21,930 nt of DNA from CAZBJJ01 sp964492245. GTDB lineage: Bacteria; Spirochaetota; Spirochaetia; Treponematales; Breznakiellaceae. Position 1 is the stretch's first letter. The number at the start of each line of letters is the position of its first letter. A program made the translations under genes and the position numbers. The stretch is taken from positions 1-21,930 of the forward strand of contig CAZBJJ010000031.1 in the NCBI GenBank assembly GCA_964492245.1. The letters run 5' to 3'. Below, in pieces: positions 16,436 to 21,930 of the stretch. The notes below the pieces were generated by a model. The model was given only the letters and a program-made list of their open reading frames with translations, was not told where the DNA came from and made no database searches.

Positions 16436-16460
16436 TGCGAATATGTTCAAGGAGTTTTTT

Positions 16461-16694
16461 ATGGTGGCACTTATTATTGGCATTCTCTTTATTGCCCTGG
16501 CACTTTTTTCGCTTTTACCCTCCCCCTATGGTTTGGCATGGCTGGGAGATGTCTTGCTTTTTTTGCGAGGGGCAGCACCAGTAATTGCCGCCTTTTTGGG
16601 CTTAATTATATCCTTTATAGGAATTGCCGACATTAAGGATCGCCAGGATGCAAAAAAAGAAATAAAAGAAGCCGAAAAAAAAGAAAAACCATAG
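16461..16694 (+). CDS. Small membrane protein with charged tail, unknown
   Basis: A 77-residue protein with two predicted membrane helices (about 2-22 and 31-54) separated by a short SPYGLAWLGD loop, then a strongly charged Lys/Glu C-terminal tail (DRQDAKKEIKEAEKKEKP) that would lie in the cytosol. I start at the ATG at 16461 because AAGGAG (16449-16454) lies 6 nt upstream; an ATG at 16443 precedes that ribosome binding site and is unlikely. It begins 25 nt after the preceding membrane-protein gene, so the two are probably co-transcribed. Function unknown. Confidence 0.68.
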   Translation: MVALIIGILFIALALFSLLPSPYGLAWLGDVLLFLRGAAPVIAAFLGLIISFIGIADIKDRQDAKKEIKEAEKKEKP

Positions 16695-16695
16695 A

Positions 16696-16716
16696 ATAAG
16701 AGCGCTAAGCTCTTAT
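16696..16716. repeat. Inverted repeat next to the rplM promoter
   Basis: ATAAGAGC (16696-16703), 5-nt loop, GCTCTTAT (16709-16716): a perfect 8-bp inverted repeat just after the preceding stop codon and ending 1 nt before the -35 box. With no T-run after it, it is a poor terminator; it could be an attenuating hairpin or an operator. Confidence 0.5.
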
Positions 16717-16717
16717 A

Positions 16718-16746
16718 TTGACTTTTCTCGAGCACTGTGTAATTAT
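16718..16746 (+). promoter_or_regulatory. Sigma70-type promoter of rplM-rpsI
   Basis: TTGACT (16718-16723), then 16 nt, then TAATTA (16740-16745), or 17 nt and AATTAT. This is the best promoter match in the window and sits about 95 nt upstream of rplM, as expected for a ribosomal protein operon. The implied leader of about 85 nt contains a small stem TCTTCC...GGAAGA. Confidence 0.6.
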
Positions 16747-16839
16747 TCAAACCTGCCCCGTTTGATACAAGTTTCTTCCAGATGCCCGGAAGATGCTTAC
16801 AAGAATCCGTGGTTGGACAACACCATAAAAGGTATTATC

Positions 16840-17268
16840 ATGAAGACTGTTTTTGTAAAACCAGCTGAAGTCGAACGTAAATGGTACGTTATCGATGCCA
16901 GCGATAAAATCCTTGGACGCATTGCAGCAAAGGCTGCCTCAATTGTGCGTGGCAAGACCAAGGCCGTGTATACGCCCCACCAAGAAGTTGGCGATTATGT
17001 CATTATTGTAAATGCAGATAAAATCGCGGTGAGCGGGAAAAAACGTGGCGATAAAAAGTATTTTCGCCATACCGGCTTTGTCGGTGGCTTAAAAGAGTCC
17101 ACTTTCGAAGAGCTTTTAGAAAAACGCCCCGTCGCTCCAATGGAAAATGCGGTCAAGGGTATGCTTCCCAAGGGACCCCTTGGGCGAAAGCTATTTTTAA
17201 ATGTCAAAATTTATGCGGGCGCCGAGCATCCCCATGCTGCGCAAAATCCCATTGCAATTGAATTGTAA
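16840..17268 (+). CDS. rplM: Ribosomal protein L13
   Basis: A 142-residue large-subunit ribosomal protein L13, an early assembly protein that binds 23S rRNA. Family marks: WYVIDASDKILGRIAAKAASIVRGK near the N-terminus, YTPHQEVGDYVIIVNADKI, KKYFRHTGFVGG, and the C-terminal GMLPKGPLGRKLFLNVKIYAGAEHPH. I use the ATG at 16840 (MKTVFVKP), which has AAAAGG 7 nt upstream and gives the standard length; the frame is open upstream to 16762, but those residues are not part of L13. Transcribed from the TTGACT/TAATTA promoter and followed 15 nt later by rpsI, the usual bacterial pair. Confidence 0.97.
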   Translation: MKTVFVKPAEVERKWYVIDASDKILGRIAAKAASIVRGKTKAVYTPHQEVGDYVIIVNADKIAVSGKKRGDKKYFRHTGFVGGLKESTFEELLEKRPVAPMENAVKGMLPKGPLGRKLFLNVKIYAGAEHPHAAQNPIAIEL

Positions 17269-17283
17269 ACGAGAGGTAATAGG

Positions 17284-17676
17284 GTGATTAAAAACCTTGG
17301 TATTGGAACCGGTAGACGTAAAACCGCAGTAGCCCGTGTCTTTGTGCGCGAGGGCTCTGGAAAAGTAATCGTAAATGGAAAAGACCTTCCCCAGTATTTT
17401 GATCAGGGGGAGCACTCGATGATGGTGCGCCAGCCCCTTATGGTAACAGCCTGCGAAAACAAATACGATGTCCTTATAAATGTGAAAGGCGGGGGTGTCA
17501 ATGGTCAGGCTGGTGCCTGCCGGCATGGTCTTGCCCGAGCACTCTGCCAGGTAGATCATACAAACTACACGGCACTGCGCAGCAATGGCTTTCTCACGCG
17601 CGATTCCCGTATGATAGAGCGCAAGAAATACGGCCAGCCTGGTGCTCGCCGTCGCTTCCAGTTCTCTAAGCGTTAA
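17284..17676 (+). CDS. rpsI: Ribosomal protein S9
   Basis: A 130-residue small-subunit ribosomal protein S9. It carries GTGRRKTAVARVFVREGSGKVIVNGKDL, the GGGVNGQAGACRHGLARAL segment and the basic C-terminal tail GARRRFQFSKR that reaches into the P-site of the 30S subunit. The start is a GTG with GAGAGG (17271-17276) 7 nt upstream. It is paired with rplM in the common bacterial L13-S9 operon. Confidence 0.97.
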   Translation: MIKNLGIGTGRRKTAVARVFVREGSGKVIVNGKDLPQYFDQGEHSMMVRQPLMVTACENKYDVLINVKGGGVNGQAGACRHGLARALCQVDHTNYTALRSNGFLTRDSRMIERKKYGQPGARRRFQFSKR

Positions 17677-17685
17677 TCTTCCTTT

Positions 17686-17706
17686 GGCCCTCCTCGAATG
17701 GGGGCC
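17686..17706 (+). terminator. GC-rich hairpin after rpsI without a T-run
   Basis: GGCCC (17686-17690) and GGGCC (17702-17706) can pair around an 11-nt loop, with extra imperfect pairing outside. No U-tract follows, so it may be only a weak or processing hairpin between rpsI and recX. Confidence 0.25.
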
Positions 17707-17750
17707 ATTGGTGGCTTAGAACTGAGATTTCGAGTCAGGTTTAAAGCTAG

Positions 17751-18371
17751 GTGAACATTATAATAACAAGTTTTAAGCAGGGAGCATTGAAGGGCCTTTA
17801 TAAATTGGGCTTTTCAAATGGCTCCCTCTTTAATTTTAGAGACGTCTATTTGGGCGAATATCAATATATTTTAGAAGGGCTCGATGTAGGTAGCCAGATA
17901 GACGGCGAGGCCTTTAGTGCCTTTAAATTTGCCGGCGACTGCCTTTTGGTCGAACGCCATGCCCATCGATTAATTGCTCGCAGCGAACACAGCAGCTTTT
18001 TATTGCGCCAAAAACTTTTAAGCAGGGGCTATGCCCCCCATCTTGTCAGTCCTGTTTTGGAACTACTTATAGGCCTTGGCCTAGTAAACGATGCACGTTT
18101 TAGCCAGATGTATCTAGAATCTCTGTTGTCGCGGAAACTTTTGGGGCCCCGCCGCCTATATGCCAGACTGCGTGCAAAGGGTATTCCCGAAGATGTAGCC
18201 CAAAACAGTTTAGAAGAAATATATACTGATAGCCTACAGTGCCAAAAACTCAGCCTGTTTATGGAAAAGGCGGGGATAGACCTTGGCAGTATTGGCATAG
18301 CGGAACGGCAAAAAATAGCAAAAGCGGGTTTTTTATCATCCACCCTAAAGCTACTGCAGGAAGAGCTCTAG
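17751..18371 (+). CDS. recX: Regulatory protein RecX
   Basis: A 206-residue RecX-family protein that modulates RecA filaments in recombination and the SOS response. The C-terminal two-thirds carry the tandem three-helix repeats: HSSFLLRQKLLSRGYAP and a partner VLELLIGLGLVNDARFSQMYLES, then LLGPRRLYARLRAKGIPEDV. The N-terminal ~70 residues (FRDVYLGEYQYILEGLDVG) are more divergent, as is usual in spirochaete and Firmicute members. Start is a GTG with no strong Shine-Dalgarno. Its neighbours are ribosomal protein genes, not recA. It converges with the 629-residue gene, whose stop lies 6 nt past the recX stop, so there is no room for a dedicated terminator between them. Confidence 0.85.
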   Translation: MNIIITSFKQGALKGLYKLGFSNGSLFNFRDVYLGEYQYILEGLDVGSQIDGEAFSAFKFAGDCLLVERHAHRLIARSEHSSFLLRQKLLSRGYAPHLVSPVLELLIGLGLVNDARFSQMYLESLLSRKLLGPRRLYARLRAKGIPEDVAQNSLEEIYTDSLQCQKLSLFMEKAGIDLGSIGIAERQKIAKAGFLSSTLKLLQEEL

Positions 18372-18377
18372 GCCTTT

Positions 18378-20267
18378 TTATATTACCGGAATCGTCTGGA
18401 GAATATAGAGCTCTAAATAGCCTTGAAGGGCATCGGTGTTGCCAATTTTTTGCAAATGCGGGCCCTGACAGAGCGTAAATGCCAGGTCTTTAACCCGCTC
18501 CAAGGTAAAATTTTCCGCCCGTATATGCCGAATGGATTTGCGCAGATATTCCCGCGTCAAGGTCTGCACGTCTTCTGTTAAATTGTCGCGGGCTGTTTTG
18601 TTTAGTGACCTATTCCAAATTTCCAAATATTCATCCATGGTTTCTTCTATTGTTCTGCCCGCAGGTACTAACTGGCCCTCCAGCTTTTTTGCCTGCGCCT
18701 GTAGGCCCTGGCGAATATCAATCTTTGTTGCTTTTACTTCTTGTCTTTTTTTAGGGCTTCGTGCTACAGCCTTTTTTTTATTTCCCCGGCGCAAACTGGA
18801 GATAAAAGTAATAATTCCCGATATGATGGGCATACTGTACCAAAAGGGCAGAAGCATGCGCACATCGGTAAGAAGTTTTTTGCGCTGTAATAATAGCAAT
18901 TCGTTCATAGGAATTAGGCTGCCATTTTTAAAAATCTTGCTGGACTCAGGAATTCCCTGCTTTTCCTCTAGTTCAATATAGGCCAGGTACAGCAGGCGGT
19001 TTTCCAGTATGATATTTAAAAGGGGCAGATCTGCGGCCAGTTGCTTGGACAGGGCTCGATTAAATGCAGCGTCGTTGTCCATTGCTGCTTCTTTTTGGTA
19101 TTTTTTAATGCTGGCATACCAGCTTTTGCTGATTGCATTTTTAATCCGTGGACGGGCCTCGTTAATCAGGCGGGCAGTCAGGGGTAAGAGCTTGTTACTT
19201 TTAATATAGACAAGTTCGCTAAATTGATTGTGCAAGGTAATTATCTGCGGAAGGTGGTCAATATCTTCGGTATGTGTGTACTTGGCCAGCCAGCCATCCA
19301 GATCTTCCTGTGAATACTGGCCCAACAGTGGAATGCCCTTGGAATCGCGAAAGCCCAGAATATCCTTTAAAGAAAAGGCAAAGGGGGGTCTGTCGAAGGC
19401 TAGTCCCAAATTTTTAATTGCCAGCTCAACTTCTTTCTTTTTTTGTACAGTACTTTTGTACCAATTGTTTATGTTTTCGGTTAAATGTATTGCCTGAATA
19501 ACCGCATAGTCTTCGGCATTTAGCTCGTTTTTTTTTCGGATATCCGATTTTATCATGCTAATCATATAGGACCAGACCAGAAACGAAAACTCGCCAGCGC
19601 GTTCAATTTCGTCGATCCCATCGAAGGGGCGGTGAGTGAGCATGGTGAGCATCGATTTAAGCTGGGTCTCCTTGGTGGGAAAGGCTGGGGTCAACTTGCT
19701 CTGTAAATAATCGCGGTTATTGTGGGAGCGCAGATAATGGCGAACTTTTAAAAGGGAAAATTCTAAAATTTTGCGAGGTATGGACGCTGCCAAAACAATA
19801 AGGGAGCCATAGCCTTCGGGGAAAACTAATTTGATAATAGGAAGTTCTGTGGTTTGAGGGTTTTTAAGAAGATGGGGAAAGTCTAAGTCGATTGACAAAA
19901 CCTTAAGCAGTTTGTGGGGTATTTTATAGCCAAGGCTCCCTTCGTCGGGAAAGGGCAGTTCTGGGCTCTCCTCGTTTTTCTTCCAAGCGTTATTTATGCT
20001 TTCCACACAGTATTGGGGTATGACGATATTTCGCCCTTTTTCATTGTGCTCTAGGTGTATGCTGCCATCGCTGGTAAGGGCGGGGAGGGCATCGCTCACT
20101 CGGCGCTCGGTGTTTTCTATCCACTGCACGAGATTGGGGTATTTCTTTTGGTATCGATTGGCATATTTTGCCAAAAAATTGACAAATTCTACCAAGGGAA
20201 AGGAGGGGTTTTTAACCTTTTTGGCATAAGAATGCAAAATATTATAAAGACTAAGTGAATCACCCAT
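18378..20267 (-). CDS. Large protein of unknown function, one membrane helix
   Basis: A 629-residue protein I do not recognise. Mostly alpha-helical and charged, with no signal peptide. One probable membrane segment lies at about 471-491 (MLLPFWYSMPIISGIITFIS). It is followed by a very basic stretch (493-515, RRGNKKKAVARSPKKRQEVK) and a helical C-terminal part. By the positive-inside rule the C-terminal ~135 residues are likely cytosolic. No Walker, HTH, zinc, protease or kinase motif is visible. Starts 42 nt after the CDF stop with a poor ribosome binding site, so it probably belongs to the cheD-CDF operon. The start ATG is the most upstream in frame. Intact, with base use like its neighbours, so likely a real lineage-restricted gene (inference). 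Confidence 0.75.
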   Translation of the reverse strand: MGDSLSLYNILHSYAKKVKNPSFPLVEFVNFLAKYANRYQKKYPNLVQWIENTERRVSDALPALTSDGSIHLEHNEKGRNIVIPQYCVESINNAWKKNEESPELPFPDEGSLGYKIPHKLLKVLSIDLDFPHLLKNPQTTELPIIKLVFPEGYGSLIVLAASIPRKILEFSLLKVRHYLRSHNNRDYLQSKLTPAFPTKETQLKSMLTMLTHRPFDGIDEIERAGEFSFLVWSYMISMIKSDIRKKNELNAEDYAVIQAIHLTENINNWYKSTVQKKKEVELAIKNLGLAFDRPPFAFSLKDILGFRDSKGIPLLGQYSQEDLDGWLAKYTHTEDIDHLPQIITLHNQFSELVYIKSNKLLPLTARLINEARPRIKNAISKSWYASIKKYQKEAAMDNDAAFNRALSKQLAADLPLLNIILENRLLYLAYIELEEKQGIPESSKIFKNGSLIPMNELLLLQRKKLLTDVRMLLPFWYSMPIISGIITFISSLRRGNKKKAVARSPKKRQEVKATKIDIRQGLQAQAKKLEGQLVPAGRTIEETMDEYLEIWNRSLNKTARDNLTEDVQTLTREYLRKSIRHIRAENFTLERVKDLAFTLCQGPHLQKIGNTDALQGYLELYILQTIPVI

Positions 20268-20309
20268 GCCGTCTATAATAGCCCATAAAGCTAAACAGGG
20301 AAAGTATTT

Positions 20310-21260
20310 TTATTGCAGTTCCTTCTCGGTAAGGCCCCAAACTTCTTTGGAATTGTGAATTTCGCAGCCAGCGGGTTCAATATGTACGACAATATCGAAG
20401 ACGCGTTCAAGCTTTTTACGAATTTCACGCTCTACTTGGGTGGAAATATCGTGGGCCTCTTTTACGCTGAGGCAGGCATCCACTTCTATATCCAAATCGA
20501 TGTCCCAGGCCCCGGCAATACAGCGCATACGCACCCGGTGGGGGTTCTCTGCCCCCGGTACATTGTGAACGGCTTCGAAAATACCTTGGTACAGCTGGGT
20601 GTCTTCGCTGCCGTCCATCAGTTCCAAGTTAGTTTCCATAAAAATATCGTAGGCGGTTTTTAAAATCCATAGGCCGACTAAGAATGCCACGATGGGATCG
20701 ATAATGGGGGCATTCAAAATTTTTGAAAGCACGAGGCCCAGGGTTACGCTTATCGAAAGTACAATGTCGTTGCGCATGTTTTTGGCATTTGCCAATAGCA
20801 TGGGCGAACTGCTTTTTTTGCCTAAGCGGTATTGATTTATGGCCAAAAAGAATTTGCCCAACACTGATACTAGGGTGGCAAAAAGAGCTATGCTTCCGGG
20901 TACAGGGCGCACCCTGCCCTGGATAAAAGTGGCTATTGTTTGGAGAATGAGCTGGGCGGCGGCAAAAAACAGGACAAAAGATAATACGGTTGTGGCAATT
21001 GTTTCGGCCCTTCCATGGCCAAAGGGATGTTTGTGGTCGGCCGGTCGGGAAATTATGTCAGATACAAAGAGGCTCATCGCCGCAATTGCCACATCGGTAG
21101 AGGAGTCTATTCCATCGCCGAGGACCGAGAGGCTGCCGGCTAAGAGGCCGGCTATAATTTTAAATAGGGCCAGGGCGGCATTGCCCCAAAGTGCAATATG
21201 GCTGGCCAGTTTTATAATGCGATTGCGCTCTTTTTCTTTGGTGGCAATGTCTAGGCTCAT
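20310..21260 (-). CDS. Cation diffusion facilitator metal exporter
   Basis: A 316-residue CDF transporter: six membrane helices in about residues 20-210 and a C-terminal cytosolic metal-binding domain (about 215-300). TM2 carries GDGIDSSTD (Asp52xxxAsp56), the loop has the family DHKHPFGHGRAETIA (75-89), and TM5 carries NxxxD (Asn161, Asp165). Zinc/iron exporters such as FieF/YiiP use HxxxD at the TM5 site; Asn-Asp is more like manganese-type members, so Mn(II) is a plausible substrate (inference). It would export divalent cation out of the cytosol in exchange for protons. The start ATG overlaps the cheD stop as TGATG, implying translational coupling. Confidence 0.9.
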   Translation of the reverse strand: MSLDIATKEKERNRIIKLASHIALWGNAALALFKIIAGLLAGSLSVLGDGIDSSTDVAIAAMSLFVSDIISRPADHKHPFGHGRAETIATTVLSFVLFFAAAQLILQTIATFIQGRVRPVPGSIALFATLVSVLGKFFLAINQYRLGKKSSSPMLLANAKNMRNDIVLSISVTLGLVLSKILNAPIIDPIVAFLVGLWILKTAYDIFMETNLELMDGSEDTQLYQGIFEAVHNVPGAENPHRVRMRCIAGAWDIDLDIEVDACLSVKEAHDISTQVEREIRKKLERVFDIVVHIEPAGCEIHNSKEVWGLTEKELQ

Positions 21261-21856
21261 CAGGTAAATCCTTCATTAAAAAAAACCACATCGCCCCGAT
21301 CTGGTTCTGCAAGTTTTTGTTGCCAGTAGGAATATTCTTTAAATTCGATCTGGATGCTGGCCGTGCGGACTATGTTTTTTCGATAAATTTGAAAGGTGTC
21401 GGTGCGAAAACGGATAATTTTTCCGGTGTCGCCACCTAAATCGGCGGCATCGAGGGGGATGTTTTCGCTATCTAAAAATTCCTGAATAAAGCGAACATTG
21501 ATTTCGCCGACACAAAAAAAATTGTCTGTTTTTACATCGTCGAATACCTTGCCCCCGCCAAAGGCCTTTGCGCGCAGTTTTTTTCTGTCGGCCCCTCGGC
21601 GCATCAGTTCATTTATTAAGAGTTCCATGGCATGTATGCCGTAGCGGCCGGCCTCGGATATATTCAATGGCATATTGCGCGCATAGCGATTGTTAACGAG
21701 CATAAAGTGGTTCATTCCGGCAATTTTGGTAAGGGGGTCCCAGAGGCAGGCTGCCACACAGGAGCCTAAAATGGTGGAGATAAGGGTGGGCCTGTTTGCC
21801 ACAAATTGCTCGCCGGGGCGAATATTTACCCTTGGCATGTTTTGTAAATCCAACAT
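21260..21856 (-). CDS. cheD: Chemoreceptor glutamine deamidase CheD
   Basis: A 198-residue CheD, which deamidates glutamines in methyl-accepting chemotaxis receptors and, in many bacteria, works with the phosphatase CheC. The active site is intact: the catalytic Cys in STILGSCVAACLWD (about residue 33), with the His in GMNHFML (about 50) and the preceding Thr. The later KAFGGGKVF and ENIPLDAADLGGDTGKIIRF segments are also family-typical. I start at ATG 21856; a TTG one codon upstream and an ATG at 21838 are alternatives, none with a clear ribosome binding site. No cheC or other chemotaxis gene is in the window. First gene of the cheD-CDF-629-residue run. Confidence 0.92.
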   Translation of the reverse strand: MLDLQNMPRVNIRPGEQFVANRPTLISTILGSCVAACLWDPLTKIAGMNHFMLVNNRYARNMPLNISEAGRYGIHAMELLINELMRRGADRKKLRAKAFGGGKVFDDVKTDNFFCVGEINVRFIQEFLDSENIPLDAADLGGDTGKIIRFRTDTFQIYRKNIVRTASIQIEFKEYSYWQQKLAEPDRGDVVFFNEGFT

Positions 21857-21908
21857 CAATCTATAATCTACTCTATTTTACGCTTTTTGAATAGTGCGAT
21901 AAATGTTG

Positions 21909-21922
21909 AATCAATATTGATT
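21909..21922. repeat. 14-bp perfect palindrome upstream of cheD
   Basis: AATCAATATTGATT reads the same on both strands, about 53 nt upstream of the cheD ATG in an AT-rich stretch. It could be an operator for the cheD operon or for a gene beyond the window, or chance in AT-rich DNA. Confidence 0.3.
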
Positions 21923-21930
21923 TTTCCAAA

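Noticed and set aside
1..21930. tRNA, rRNA, CRISPR, insertion sequence or phage genes
   Set aside because: Intergenic spaces are nearly all under 150 bp; I saw no repeat-spacer pattern, cloverleaf, transposase or integrase motif.

Overview
The window is about 22 kb of gene-dense, housekeeping-type chromosome of moderate GC. It most likely comes from a spirochaete of the Treponema/Spirochaetales type. The pointers are flagellar chaperones (FliS, FlgN), CheD, a lipoprotein with a loose lipobox, a LolA-like carrier, a RodZ-like protein, and the order pcrA/uvrD - two small membrane proteins - rplM - rpsI - recX, which I recall from treponemes but could not check. I see no insertion sequence, phage gene, CRISPR array, tRNA or rRNA. 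One assembly gap of 100 N (4095-4194) lies inside polA.

Layout. (1) 161-652 (+): a small orphan lipoprotein, ended by a strong hairpin terminator that also serves the convergent operon. (2) 6067 down to 721 (-): a five-gene operon fliS - flgN - polA - coaE - SPOR-domain membrane protein, with junctions from 2 nt apart to a TGATG overlap. The 100-N gap is flanked by two identical 55-bp copies. Collapsing them gives an unbroken 921-residue DNA polymerase I. (3) 7477 down to 6182 (-): a galactokinase-family GHMP kinase, divergent from (4) 7578-16064 (+): a tight seven-gene run ftsH - thioredoxin-fold protein - yhbY - lolA-like - rodZ-like - rimO - pcrA. (5) 16139-16694 (+): two small membrane proteins. 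(6) 16840-17676 (+): rplM - rpsI behind a good sigma70-type promoter, followed by recX (17751-18371). (7) 21856 down to 18378 (-): cheD, a cation diffusion facilitator coupled to it by TGATG, and a 629-residue protein of unknown function that converges on recX with only 6 nt between stop codons.

How the genes work together. The minus-strand operon joins flagellin and hook-filament chaperones to DNA repair synthesis, the last step of CoA synthesis and a peptidoglycan-binding envelope protein. The ftsH run combines membrane proteolysis, ribosome assembly and modification (YhbY, RimO), envelope lipoprotein transport (LolA fold), cell shape (RodZ) and DNA repair (PcrA). The rplM-rpsI pair makes two ribosomal proteins.

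I found no clear new defence or mobile system. The most interesting items are the 629-residue orphan in the cheD-CDF operon, the thioredoxin-fold protein lacking CXXC beside ftsH, a RodZ-like protein with a calcium-loop-like motif, a CoaE with Asn at the Walker A Ser/Thr position, and polA placed behind flagellar chaperones with a possible sigma28-like element upstream.
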